DNA from: an uncultured Paraprevotella sp.
Lineage (GTDB): Bacteria > Bacteroidota > Bacteroidia > Bacteroidales > Bacteroidaceae
Direction of reading: 5' to 3'
DNA: 34,249 bases
Assembly: GCA_944320765.1 (NCBI GenBank)
Contig: CALUIS010000029.1
Location: forward strand, 1 to 34,249
Shown here: piece after piece, positions 1 to 9,471 of the stretch
Numbering within the stretch: the first letter of the stretch is position 1
How the letters are laid out: the number at the start of each line of letters is the position of its first letter
Made by a program: the position numbers and the translations under genes
The notes under the pieces: model-generated
Told to the model about the DNA's origin: nothing
The model's input: only the letters and a program-made list of their open reading frames with translations
The model's database searches: none

Positions 1-86
1 TCGCTCTCTTCCCAAGAGAGGAGCAGACGGAGACAATATAAAAGAGTACAAATAGGAAACATTTTTTTGACTAAAAACAAACGCCT
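1..86. other. Leader region before the LRR gene
   Basis: A short perfect inverted repeat (7-bp arms at 4-10 and 14-20, 3-nt loop) sits at the very edge. It has no T-run after it, so it may be the end of an upstream terminator or chance. The rest is AT-rich leader for the gene starting at 87. I see no convincing TAnnTTTG box here; the promoter may lie outside the window. Confidence 0.3.
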
Positions 87-3000
87 ATGAAAAAGTATCT
101 ACATGCATTAGTGTTTGCCTTGCTGGGCCTCACCGCCCAAGCGCAACAATCCACTCCGGCCATCACGCTGACCGCCGAGGTGGACGGCAACCCACGCTCG
201 TTCAGCTTCTATGCCAAGGAGGCCGGACAGAAGTTCCAAATTGACTGGGGAGACGGAAAGCCCGTGGAGACCCCTGAAATCGCCGTCAATGACGGAATCG
301 AATGGTACACGGAAGTGTCCGGAACGCCCGTCGGGAACGGGGAAATCAAGATCTACGGCGAAGGCATCGACTACCTCAGCGCCGTGTCCAAGATAAGCGG
401 CGCGCAAATCACCGCCATCGACCTGGCCGGGGCGACCGACCTGACGGAGCTGGAAATCAACGGCAACGACCTCAAGGCCATCGACCTGAGCCACAACACC
501 AAGCTCGCCAAGCTCACCTGCTCCAACAACCCCATCGAGAGCCTCGACCTCACGGCCAACACGGCACTCACACGGCTGGACGCGCAGAACATGAGCCTGA
601 AGGCCATCGACCTGAGCCAAAACACCGCCCTCACCTACCTGCACCTGGGCAACAACCAGCTCGCCGAAATCGACCTCAAGGCCAACACCGAGCTGGCCAG
701 CCTCTACCTGCTGAACAACCAGCTCACCGGAATCGACCTGGGCCAAAACAAGAAGCTGACCTACATCAGCCTCAACAACAACCAGCTCACCTCAATCGAC
801 GTGACCGCCTGCGAGGAACTGGGTTCACTCTTCTGCATGAACAACCTGCTCACGGAAGCGAAAGTAGAAAACGTGACCAAATCGGTAAACCTCAGAGGAA
901 ACTATTTCACGCCGGCCACGCTGCCCGTAGCAAATAGCACCAGCTACTTCTACGACCAACAAAACGACCTACAGATTGCCGCATCCATCGAGACCGGCAA
1001 ACTCCTCGACCTCTCCGCACAGACCAACATCACCGGACTGGCCGACGCACCGCAGGCCACCGTCTACACCTGGACCAAGGAAGACGGGACAGCCCTCACG
1101 GAAGGCACGGACTATAAGAACTACGGCGGAAGAATCATGTTCCTCAAGGCGCAAGACCAACCCGTCAGCTGCACCATGGAAACCGAAGCCTTCCCGGATG
1201 CCACCTTCAAGACCACTGCCGTCACCGTCAGCGGGGAAACCGTTGAGGTGCCCAACATCCTGCTGGTGGCCGAAGTGGACGGCAACCCGCGTACCCTGAC
1301 TTTCGCCGCCATGGAAGCCGGACACAAGTTCCAAATCGACTGGGGAGACGGGAAGCCCGTGGAAACTGAAGAAATCGCAGTCCACACAGACGACTGGACC
1401 TGGACGGAAGTCAGCGGCACTCCCGTGGGAGAAGGCGTCATCAAGATTTACGGCGAGGGCATCGACTACTTCGGATGCAGCTCGCGCGTGGACGGCGCAC
1501 AAGTCATAGCACTCGATGTGACAGGCGCACCCGACCTGACCGAACTCACCGTCAACGCCAACAAGCTCACCGCACTGGACTTGAGCCAAAACACCAAGCT
1601 GACAGACCTCATCTGCAGCACCAACCCGATCAAACAGCTCGACCTCTCCCACAATACCGGGCTGGAGACCCTCGAGGCCAACAGTATGGAGTTGGAAAGC
1701 ATCGACCTGAGCCAAAACACGAAGCTCACCTCCATCAGGCTGAACCTCAACCAGCTCGAAAGCATCGACCTCTCCAAGAACACGGCTCTCGAACAAGCCT
1801 ACATCACGGACAACAAACTCTCTGAGATTGACTTGTCCAACAACGACGAGCTTACATACGTCAGCCTCAACAACAACCTGTTTACGTCCATCGACGTCAC
1901 AGGATGCGCCAAACTGGGCACACTGTTCTGCACCGGAAACCTACAGCTGACAGAAATCAAAATCAACGATGTGACCACCAGAGTGAACTGCTCCAAGAAT
2001 AACTTCACGCTGGCCACACTGCCGGTTCTGACCTGCAAGACTTTCACCTACGCCCCGCAGAATGACCTGCTCATCGCAGAGTTCATCAAGGTGGGCGAGA
2101 CCGTAGACCTCTCCGCGCAGAACAACATCACCGGACTGGCCGATGCGCCGCAGGCCACCGTCTACACCTGGATCACAGCCGAAGGCGACACGCTGCAGGC
2201 AGGCATCGACTACACGGAAGAAGCTGGCAAGTTCACCTTCCTCACCCCGCAGGACTCCATCTACTGCACGATGGAAACCGAAGCCTTCCCCGCATTCTCC
2301 GGAGACAAGGTATTCAAGACCACGGCCATCGATGTGATCGCTCCGGCTGTCACACTGACCGCCGAGGTGGACGGCAACCCGCGCTCGTTCAGCTTCTATG
2401 CCAAAGAGACCGGACACAAGTTCCGGATTGACTGGGGAGACGGAATACTCGTGGAGACCCCTGAGATTGCCGTCAACGACGGAATCGAATGGTACACGGA
2501 GGTTTCCGGAACGCCCGTCGGAGAGGGTGCCATCAAGATCTACGGCGAAGGCATCGACTACCTCAGTGCCGTGTCCAACATAAGCGGCGCACAAATCACC
2601 GCCATCGACCTGGCCGGGGCGACCGACCTGACGGAGCTGGAAATCAACGGCAACGACCTCAAGGCCATCGACCTGAGCCACAACACCAAGCTCGCCAAGC
2701 TCACCTGCTCCAACAACCCCATCGAGAGCCTCGACCTCACGGCCAACACGGCACTCACACGGCTGGACGCGCAGAACATGAGCCTGAAGGCCATCGACCT
2801 GAGCCAAAACACCGCCCTCACCTACCTGCACCTGGGCAACAACCAGCTCGCCGAAATCGACCTCAAGGCCAACACCGAGCTGGCCAGCCTCTACCTGCTG
2901 AACAACCAGCTCACCGGAATCGACCTGGGCCAAAACAAGAAGCTGACCTACATCAGCCTCAACAACAACCAGCTCACCTCAATCGACGTGACCGCCTGCG

Positions 3001-3653
3001 AGGAACTGGGTTCCCTTTTCTGCATGAACAACCTGCTCACGGAAGCGAAAGTCGAAAACGTGACCAAATCGGTAAACCTCAGAGGAAACCACTTCACGCC
3101 GGCCACACTGCCCGTAGCAAATAGCACCAGCTACTTCTACGACCAACAGGCAGACCTGCAAATCGCAGAATCCCTCAAGGCTGGCGAGACGCTCGACCTC
3201 TCCGCACAGACCAACATCACCGGACTGGCCGATGCGCCGCAGGCCACCGTCTACACCTGGATCACAGCCGAAGGCGACACGCTGCAGGCAGGCATCGACT
3301 ACACGGAAGAGGCAGGCAAGTTCACCTTCCTCACCACGCAGGACTCCATCTACTGCACGATGGAAACCAAAGCTTTCCCGGACGCCACCTTCAAGACCAC
3401 GGCCATTGACGTGCAAGGCGGCGGAGACGGAGTGGAAAGCGTCAGCGGGACTAACGCGCCTGTCATCCGTGGCGGAAAGGGCATCATCACGGTAGACCAC
3501 GCCGCAGCCGGCACCACCGTGGCCCTCTACGACCTGAGCGGACGCAAGGTGGCCACGCAGACGTCAGCAGGAAGCCGCATCACGTTCAACGTGAAGCCGG
3601 GCCTGTACATCGTCTCCACCGGCGGCGCGGCCCGCAAGGTGAACGCCTTCTGA
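87..3653 (+). CDS. Secreted leucine-rich-repeat protein with three repeated blocks and a sorting-type C-terminal tail
   Basis: The 1188-aa product starts with a Sec signal peptide (MKKYLHALVFALLGLTAQAQ). Three long blocks follow, at about residues 24-391, 392-754 and 755-1112. Each has a beta-rich head containing FQIDWGDG or a variant, then about seven 21-residue LRR units of the form IDLSxNTxLxxLxxxxNxL, then an Ig-like segment containing TNITGLADAPQATVYTW or a close variant. The last ~75 residues (VALYDLSGRKV...GLYIVSTGG) resemble the Por-type/T9SS sorting domain, so the protein is probably exported and surface-attached or released. LRR proteins of this kind (BspA/internalin-like) usually bind proteins or host surfaces; the ligand here is unknown. 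It is the first gene of a same-strand run with a metalloprotease and SusCD, but a long hairpin separates it from them, so co-transcription is uncertain. Blocks 1 and 3 are partly identical at the DNA level. Confidence 0.9.
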   Translation: MKKYLHALVFALLGLTAQAQQSTPAITLTAEVDGNPRSFSFYAKEAGQKFQIDWGDGKPVETPEIAVNDGIEWYTEVSGTPVGNGEIKIYGEGIDYLSAVSKISGAQITAIDLAGATDLTELEINGNDLKAIDLSHNTKLAKLTCSNNPIESLDLTANTALTRLDAQNMSLKAIDLSQNTALTYLHLGNNQLAEIDLKANTELASLYLLNNQLTGIDLGQNKKLTYISLNNNQLTSIDVTACEELGSLFCMNNLLTEAKVENVTKSVNLRGNYFTPATLPVANSTSYFYDQQNDLQIAASIETGKLLDLSAQTNITGLADAPQATVYTWTKEDGTALTEGTDYKNYGGRIMFLKAQDQPVSCTMETEAFPDATFKTTAVTVSGETVEVPNILLVAEVDGNPRTLTFAAMEAGHKFQIDWGDGKPVETEEIAVHTDDWTWTEVSGTPVGEGVIKIYGEGIDYFGCSSRVDGAQVIALDVTGAPDLTELTVNANKLTALDLSQNTKLTDLICSTNPIKQLDLSHNTGLETLEANSMELESIDLSQNTKLTSIRLNLNQLESIDLSKNTALEQAYITDNKLSEIDLSNNDELTYVSLNNNLFTSIDVTGCAKLGTLFCTGNLQLTEIKINDVTTRVNCSKNNFTLATLPVLTCKTFTYAPQNDLLIAEFIKVGETVDLSAQNNITGLADAPQATVYTWITAEGDTLQAGIDYTEEAGKFTFLTPQDSIYCTMETEAFPAFSGDKVFKTTAIDVIAPAVTLTAEVDGNPRSFSFYAKETGHKFRIDWGDGILVETPEIAVNDGIEWYTEVSGTPVGEGAIKIYGEGIDYLSAVSNISGAQITAIDLAGATDLTELEINGNDLKAIDLSHNTKLAKLTCSNNPIESLDLTANTALTRLDAQNMSLKAIDLSQNTALTYLHLGNNQLAEIDLKANTELASLYLLNNQLTGIDLGQNKKLTYISLNNNQLTSIDVTACEELGSLFCMNNLLTEAKVENVTKSVNLRGNHFTPATLPVANSTSYFYDQQADLQIAESLKAGETLDLSAQTNITGLADAPQATVYTWITAEGDTLQAGIDYTEEAGKFTFLTTQDSIYCTMETKAFPDATFKTTAIDVQGGGDGVESVSGTNAPVIRGGKGIITVDHAAAGTTVALYDLSGRKVATQTSAGSRITFNVKPGLYIVSTGGAARKVNAF
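403..826 (+). repeat. Perfect long direct repeat, copy A (partner 2590-3013)
   Basis: By direct reading, bases 403-826 are identical to 2590-3013 (offset 2187 bp, i.e. 729 codons, in frame). The tract covers nearly all LRR units of block 1. On its 5' side the copies differ at 402 and then at many positions; on the 3' side they differ at 827 and only sparsely afterwards. Confidence 0.9.
2590..3013 (+). repeat. Perfect long direct repeat, copy B (partner 403-826)
   Basis: Second copy of the 424-bp identical tract, inside block 3 of the LRR gene. Block 3 is a mosaic: its LRR part matches block 1, whereas its Ig-like part matches block 2 (2123-2221 is identical to 3212-3310, offset 1089 bp). Confidence 0.9.
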
Positions 3654-3672
3654 AACCCTGACTGACCCCCAC

Positions 3673-3720
3673 ACGGGCGGGGAAGCCCGGCAGGCACGGC
3701 CTGACAGCTTCCCCGCCCGT
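3673..3720 (+). terminator. Long hairpin between LRR gene and metalloprotease gene
   Basis: Perfect 13-bp arms ACGGGCGGGGAAG (3673-3685) and its complement (3708-3720) enclose a second 5-bp hairpin (3691-3695/3699-3703). No T-run follows. It could be a terminator, an attenuator reducing read-through into the protease-SusCD genes, or an mRNA-stabilising element. Confidence 0.5.
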
Positions 3721-3762
3721 TCCCTCTGAAAGAACAGCTACAAACCAAACATATCACACATC

Positions 3763-6336
3763 ATGAGAAAAGGTACAGGATTATTCCTCTTATTACTGGC
3801 CGTCCTGGCAGCCTGCCCGCAGGCGGATGCCAAACGGAAAAACAAAAAAAAGGCAACGGCCGTCGCGGCGCTCGCCAAAGACTCCGTGGGTGCCGACTAC
3901 AAGAAGGTGACGAAAGGCGCGGAAACCCGCCACGGCCTCTTCACCGTCCTCTACAACGCCAAAGAGGGCAAACTTTACTTTGAAATCCCCGATTCGGCCT
4001 TCAGCCGAAGCTACATACTGGCCAACCGCGTGGCTGCCACCAGCAACACCCGTGAATACGTGGCCGGGCAGATGGCCACCACCCCCCTGCTCATCCGGTG
4101 GAGCAAGGACGAACGCAACGTCTACATGCACCAGATACAGAGCGCGGACATCGTAGACCCGGACGACCCCATCCGCCCCTCCTTCGAGCGCAACTTCGCC
4201 GACCCCGTACTCAAAGGGTTCAAAATCGCGGCCCGCAACAAGGGCAACGTGGTCATCGACGTCACCTCCTTCTTCGGCGGGAACGAGAAGTGCATCAGCC
4301 CCATCAAGACGGACAACCCCATCGCCAAGCTCCTGGGCGGGGGCAGCAACCTGAAAGGCACTTTCGCCGCCGACGCCTCGGGCATCATGGAGTGCAAGGC
4401 CTTCCCCGGCAACATCGAGATAAAGAGCCGCCTCTCCTTCAGCCTCTCGCCGCTCGGCCAGCCCTACTCGCTCGTCATGCACCGCTCGCTCTTCGTCCTG
4501 CCCGAGGACCCCATGCCCATGCGCCTGCAGGACAACCGCGTGGGATACTTCTACGGCGACAAGAGCATCTACTCCTCCGAGACCGACGGCGTGAAGCTGC
4601 GCACCTTCATCCACCGCTGGAGGCTGGAGCCGAAGGCCGAAGACCGCGAACGCTACTTCGCCGGCGAACTCGTGGAGCCGCAGAAGCCCATCGTGTTCTA
4701 CGTGGACTCCGCCTTCCCCGAGAAATGGCGCACGGCCATCAAGCAGGGCATCGAGGACTGGAACACCGCCTTCGAGGCCGCCGGGTTCAAGAACGCCATC
4801 CGCGCCAAGGACTACCCCGCGAACGACTCCACCTTCGACCCCGACGACATGCGCTACAGCTGCTTCAAATACGCCGCCACGCCCACGGCCAACGCCATGG
4901 GGCCGAGCCATGTGGACCCCCGCACGGGCGAGATTCTCACGGGCGACGTCATCTGGTACCACAACATCCTCTCGCTGCTCCACAACTGGCGCTTCGTGCA
5001 GACGGGAGCGGCCGACCCGAGGGTGCGCAAGCAGGTGTTCGACGACGACGTGATGTGCGAGTCCATCCGCTACGCCGCCGCACACGAGATAGGACACACG
5101 CTGGGGCTGATGCACAACATGGGGGCCAGCTACGCCTTCCCCGTCGACTCCCTGCGCGACCCCGCGTTCACGCAGCGGTACGGCACCACGCCCAGCATCA
5201 TGGACTACGCCCGCAACAACTTCGTGGCCCAGCCCGGCGACGTGGAGCGCGGCGTGAAGCTCACGCCCCCCATACTCGGCGTGTACGACATCCACGCCAT
5301 CAACTGGGGCTACCGCCTCATCCCCGGCGCACGGACGCCACAGGACGAGAAACCCGTGCTGGACTCCTGGATCGCCGAACACGAGGGCGATCCGATGTAC
5401 GAGTTCGGCGCACAGCAGATCCTCGGCACCGTGGACCCCACAGACCAGACCGAAGACCTGGGCGACGACCACATCAAGGCCGGGAACTACGGCATCAGCA
5501 ACCTGAAAATCCTGATGCGGAACCTGGAGGAATGGAACATGGACCGCGGCGAACGCTACGACGAGATGGAGAACATGTACCGCGAAATCGTCGGCCAGTA
5601 CACGCGCTACCTGCGCCATGTGCTGCCCTACATCGGCGGCATCCGCTACGAGGAAGTGCGCCAGGGCGACGGCAAGGCCACCTCGAAGCACTACATCAGC
5701 CGCGAGAAGCAGCATGAGGCCATGCTCTGGCTCCTCGACCAGGCACGCACCTACGGCGACTGGCTCACCGACAAGGACCTCATCGGCAAATTCGAGATCA
5801 ACCTCAACGCCAACGACAAGCTGCTGTCCACCGTGGTGGGCGGGCTCATGAACGCCGCCGTGCTCTACCGCATACAGGAAGGCGGGCAGGTGGACCCCGC
5901 GGAAAACTACGTCCTCGACGACTACATGGACGACCTCCGCGAGGCCCTCTTCAAGGCCCCGCAGGGAGGGAAGCTCCCCGACGTGGAGCAGAACCTGCAG
6001 GCCACGGCCATCACCCTGATGATGAACAACTCCGGGCTGGCCTCCAAAGCCAAGACCTCCACAGCTTCCCTCGCCGACGAGGAAGCGGCGGCCGCCGCGG
6101 ACCTGCGGGACGGGCAACTGCCCGGATGCTGCGCCATCGGCCCGGACGGAACGGCCTTCGCCCGCATCAACTTCGGCCTGCCCACCCTGCCGAAAGACCG
6201 GCTGGGCGCACTCATGACGGGACAGCTCCGCCAGGTGCTCCGCCTCTACCAGGCACGGCGCGGCTCCGCCACCGGCTCCACCCGCGACTTCTACGACTAC
6301 CAAATCCTGCTCATCGAGCGGTTATTCGCCAACTGA
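3763..6336 (+). CDS. Zinc-dependent metalloprotease (DUF5118/DUF5117/DUF4953 family), probable lipoprotein
   Basis: The 857-aa product has the layout of the Bacteroidota DUF5117/DUF4953 zinc metalloprotease family. The N-terminus has a hydrophobic segment ending in a lipobox-like LAAC (Cys18), so an outer-membrane lipoprotein is likely; cleavage after ADA (residue 23) is the alternative. The metzincin zinc site HEIGHTLGLMH is at residues 441-451 (ligands His441, His445, His451; catalytic Glu442). A Met-turn candidate follows in SIMDY (Met480). The length is usual for the family and the catalytic motif is intact. It lies 18 bp upstream of susC, so it is probably translated with the transporter pair. 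Its presence instead of glycoside hydrolases suggests that the locus handles proteins or peptides. The natural substrate is unknown. Confidence 0.9.
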   Translation: MRKGTGLFLLLLAVLAACPQADAKRKNKKKATAVAALAKDSVGADYKKVTKGAETRHGLFTVLYNAKEGKLYFEIPDSAFSRSYILANRVAATSNTREYVAGQMATTPLLIRWSKDERNVYMHQIQSADIVDPDDPIRPSFERNFADPVLKGFKIAARNKGNVVIDVTSFFGGNEKCISPIKTDNPIAKLLGGGSNLKGTFAADASGIMECKAFPGNIEIKSRLSFSLSPLGQPYSLVMHRSLFVLPEDPMPMRLQDNRVGYFYGDKSIYSSETDGVKLRTFIHRWRLEPKAEDRERYFAGELVEPQKPIVFYVDSAFPEKWRTAIKQGIEDWNTAFEAAGFKNAIRAKDYPANDSTFDPDDMRYSCFKYAATPTANAMGPSHVDPRTGEILTGDVIWYHNILSLLHNWRFVQTGAADPRVRKQVFDDDVMCESIRYAAAHEIGHTLGLMHNMGASYAFPVDSLRDPAFTQRYGTTPSIMDYARNNFVAQPGDVERGVKLTPPILGVYDIHAINWGYRLIPGARTPQDEKPVLDSWIAEHEGDPMYEFGAQQILGTVDPTDQTEDLGDDHIKAGNYGISNLKILMRNLEEWNMDRGERYDEMENMYREIVGQYTRYLRHVLPYIGGIRYEEVRQGDGKATSKHYISREKQHEAMLWLLDQARTYGDWLTDKDLIGKFEINLNANDKLLSTVVGGLMNAAVLYRIQEGGQVDPAENYVLDDYMDDLREALFKAPQGGKLPDVEQNLQATAITLMMNNSGLASKAKTSTASLADEEAAAAADLRDGQLPGCCAIGPDGTAFARINFGLPTLPKDRLGALMTGQLRQVLRLYQARRGSATGSTRDFYDYQILLIERLFAN

Positions 6337-6354
6337 TAAAAGCATACTGACAAC

Positions 6355-9300
6355 ATGAGAAAAAGAATATCGACATGGCTCGCCTGCGCCCTCCTCCTCT
6401 GCGGGGGGCTGGCGGCACAGAACACCGCCCCGCGACCCGTGGTGAAAGGAAAGGTCGTGGACCAGGGCGGGGAGACCGTCATCGGCGCACACGTGAAGTG
6501 GAAAGGCGACAAGCTGGGGGCCGTCACCGACCTCGACGGCAACTTCTCCATCCCCGAGAACGGCACCGAACTGGTCATCTCCTTCCTGGGATACAAGACC
6601 CGGACCGTAAAGGTGCGGCCGGGACAGCAGAACCTCGTGGTCACCCTGGAGGACGACGCGCAGGACCTGGACGAGCTGGTGGTCATCGGCTACGGCACGC
6701 AAAAGAAATCCTCGCTCACCAGCTCCATCGAGACCATCAAGCGCGAGGACATCCTGGCCATGCCCACCGCCAACCTGGACGAGGCGCTCTACGGGCAGGT
6801 GGCGGGCCTGCAAGTGATGCAGACCACCGGCGACCCGAGCAGCGCCAAGGAGACCGACCTGCACATCCGAGGCATCAACAATGCCCCCCTGCTCGTCATC
6901 GACGGCGTGCCGCGCTTCGGCACCAGCACCAGCGACGGCGAGATGCGCCTCTCCGACCTCAACCCGGACGACATCGAGAGCATCTCCATCCTGAAGGACG
7001 CGGCGGCCGCCGCCGTCTACGGCTCGCGCGCCGCCAACGGCGTCATCCTCGTGCAGACGAAACGCGCCGAGGGCAACCAGAAGGTGTCCGTCAACTACCG
7101 CGGGCAGATGAACATCCAGCAGGCCGCGCAGCTACCGGACTTCCTCGACGCCTACCAGTACGCCCTGCTCTACAACCGCGCCGTGGAGAACACCCCGGAG
7201 ACCACCAACACGCCCTACACGCCCGAACAGCTCGAGATGATACGCACGCACTCCAACCCGAACGTCTACGGCGACGAGAACCTGCTGGACTATCTCGACA
7301 ACGTGGGCTACACCACCACGCACAGCGTCTCCGCCAACGGCGGAAACCAGTACGTGCGCTACTACATCTCCGGCGGATACACCCATTCCAAGGGCCTCTA
7401 CAGCGGCGTGAACCGCGACCGCTTCAACTATTCGGCCAAGCTGGACGCCACCCTCGCCAAAGGGCTGACCCTCTCGCTCGACATCACGGGGTCCAACAGC
7501 AAGAGCAAGAACTCCAGCTACACCACCGTGGACGCCGCCTACAACTTCTCGCCCCTCGAGGTGCTGCGCTTCCAGAACGGGGACCTGGCCAGCCTGGACG
7601 GCAGCAACCCGCTCATCAACATCTACGGGATGGGAGGCTACATCAAGGACACGGGCAAGATGAACACCGTCACGGCCAACCTGCGCTGGGAACTGCCCTG
7701 GGTGAAGGGCCTCTCCGTCTACGCCCGCGCCACGTTCGACAACAACTCGCGCATCGAGAAGACCTTCAGCAAGCCCGTCACCCTCTACACCTACGACGAG
7801 CAGACGGGAGAGTACGAGACCGACCCCAACACCGTCTACCCCACGGCCAAGGTCACCAACGAGCAGATCGACCGCTTCGTGGACAACCAGCTCTACGAGG
7901 CCGGCATCAACTATGCCCGCACCTTCAATGCCCGGCATGACTTCAGCGCCATGCTCGTGGCCAACTACCAGCAGACGCACAACCAGTACATGACGGGCGA
8001 GAACCAGAATGCCAGCATCTTCCCCGAAACCATCGGCACGGCCGTCTCCGCCCGCCTCGTCGGCAGCGAGACCTACAACCAGCGCGCCTCGCTCGTGGGC
8101 CGCCTCACCTACGGCTACGCCAACCGCTACTTCGTGGAAGGCAGCTTCCGCGTGGACGGCTCCACCTACTTCCACCCCGACAACCGCTGGGGCTTCTTCC
8201 CCTCCGTGTCGGCCTCGTGGGTACTCTCCAACGAGGAGTTCTTCCGGCGGTGGGACCAGCCCGTGCTGTCCAACGTGAAGTTCCGCGCCTCCACCGGACT
8301 GCTCGGCGACGACGGCCTCGTGGGCGAATACTCCTACTTGATGACCTACATCGAGTCCACCCGCGCCGGATACAACATCGGCGGCAACTTCCGACCCGGC
8401 ATCATCATGAACACGGGCAACTACCCCAACCCGGAACTCACCTGGGGCAAGTCGCACGACTACAACATCGCCGCCGACCTCGGCTTCTGGGACAACCGCT
8501 TCGGACTCACCTTCGAGTACTACTGGCGCTTCGAGACCGACAAGATCACTTCCGCCCCGGCCTACCTCTACCCGCCCACCACGGGCGTGGACGGCAACGT
8601 GCCGAACATGAACTTCAGCAAACTCAAGGCCTGGGGATGGGACCTGACGCTCACCCACCGCAACACCATCGGCAAAGTGAAGTACAACGTGGACCTCACG
8701 CTGGCCAAGAGCGACGACAAGTACCTCGACTACGGCGACGAGTCCTCCCTCACCCCCAACCGCTGGCGCGCCGGACGCAGCAGCATGGTGTGGTCGATGT
8801 ACGAGGCCGCCGGCCTCTTCCAGTCGCAGGAGGAAATCGACAACTGGCCGGTGGACCAGGACGGACAAGGCAACGCCACGCTGGCGCCCGGCGACATCAA
8901 GTACAAGGACCAAAACGGCGACCACAAGCTCAGCACGGAGGACCTCATCTACGTGAAGAACTCGTCCAACCCGGACTTCAACTTCAGCCTCCGCCTCGGC
9001 GCGAGCTACAAGGGCTTCTTCGTGAACGCCATGTTCCAGGGAGCGACGGGCTACCAGCAGAACATCAAGGAACTCTACACCACCAACAGCGGTACGCTGC
9101 AACGCTTCCAGGACTACCACCTGACGGACACCTGGAGCAAGGACAACCCGAACGCCTCGCTGCCGCGCATCAAGTTCGCCACGGCCAACGACAACAACCG
9201 CCGCGAGTCCACCTTCTGGGTGCGCGACTGCGACTTCCTGCGCCTCAAGACGCTCTCCGTGGGCTACGCGCTCCAGCCCAAGACGCTCAAGAAGCTCAAA

Positions 9301-9441
9301 CTCTCGTCGGCCAGCATCGCCCTGCAAGGCAGCAACCTCGTCACGTGGTCCAGCATCAAGGACCTCGGCATGGACCCCGAGTCGCTGCGCGGCTACCCCA
9401 TCCAGCGTTCCTACGGCATCACGCTCAACCTGGGATTCTAA
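6355..9441 (+). CDS. SusC/RagA-family TonB-dependent outer-membrane transporter
   Basis: The 1028-aa product has a signal peptide (about residues 1-22), a carboxypeptidase-regulatory-like domain (about 27-105, containing GAVTDLDGNFSIPE), a TonB-box region (DELVVIGYGTQKK), a plug domain with the SusC signature SILKDAAAAAVYGSRAANGV, and a C-terminal beta-barrel ending in Phe (GITLNLGF). It should import a ligand across the outer membrane using TonB energy, with the SusD protein as lid. The gap to the upstream protease is 18 bp and to the downstream susD gene 30 bp, so a polycistronic unit is likely. Length is typical. Sequence alone cannot say whether the ligand is a glycan or a peptide; the adjacent protease favours peptides. 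Confidence 0.95.
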   Translation: MRKRISTWLACALLLCGGLAAQNTAPRPVVKGKVVDQGGETVIGAHVKWKGDKLGAVTDLDGNFSIPENGTELVISFLGYKTRTVKVRPGQQNLVVTLEDDAQDLDELVVIGYGTQKKSSLTSSIETIKREDILAMPTANLDEALYGQVAGLQVMQTTGDPSSAKETDLHIRGINNAPLLVIDGVPRFGTSTSDGEMRLSDLNPDDIESISILKDAAAAAVYGSRAANGVILVQTKRAEGNQKVSVNYRGQMNIQQAAQLPDFLDAYQYALLYNRAVENTPETTNTPYTPEQLEMIRTHSNPNVYGDENLLDYLDNVGYTTTHSVSANGGNQYVRYYISGGYTHSKGLYSGVNRDRFNYSAKLDATLAKGLTLSLDITGSNSKSKNSSYTTVDAAYNFSPLEVLRFQNGDLASLDGSNPLINIYGMGGYIKDTGKMNTVTANLRWELPWVKGLSVYARATFDNNSRIEKTFSKPVTLYTYDEQTGEYETDPNTVYPTAKVTNEQIDRFVDNQLYEAGINYARTFNARHDFSAMLVANYQQTHNQYMTGENQNASIFPETIGTAVSARLVGSETYNQRASLVGRLTYGYANRYFVEGSFRVDGSTYFHPDNRWGFFPSVSASWVLSNEEFFRRWDQPVLSNVKFRASTGLLGDDGLVGEYSYLMTYIESTRAGYNIGGNFRPGIIMNTGNYPNPELTWGKSHDYNIAADLGFWDNRFGLTFEYYWRFETDKITSAPAYLYPPTTGVDGNVPNMNFSKLKAWGWDLTLTHRNTIGKVKYNVDLTLAKSDDKYLDYGDESSLTPNRWRAGRSSMVWSMYEAAGLFQSQEEIDNWPVDQDGQGNATLAPGDIKYKDQNGDHKLSTEDLIYVKNSSNPDFNFSLRLGASYKGFFVNAMFQGATGYQQNIKELYTTNSGTLQRFQDYHLTDTWSKDNPNASLPRIKFATANDNNRRESTFWVRDCDFLRLKTLSVGYALQPKTLKKLKLSSASIALQGSNLVTWSSIKDLGMDPESLRGYPIQRSYGITLNLGF

Positions 9442-9471
9442 ACCTATAAACCCTACAAAAGAAGAAGAGAA

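Noticed and set aside
1941..2933. Minus-strand frames inside the LRR gene that recur in blocks 1 and 3
   Set aside because: Their repetition follows from the direct repeats of the LRR gene; they have no independent coding features.
403..3013. The LRR identity as an assembly or copy error
   Set aside because: Not excluded by sequence alone, but the flanks differ consistently, and block 3 shares separate identical parts with both other blocks, which fits recombination better than a simple duplicated contig piece.
3793..6303. Long minus-strand frame (836 codons) opposite the metalloprotease gene
   Set aside because: Same reason: composition-driven shadow of a gene with an intact HExxH active site; no recognisable motif or start context.
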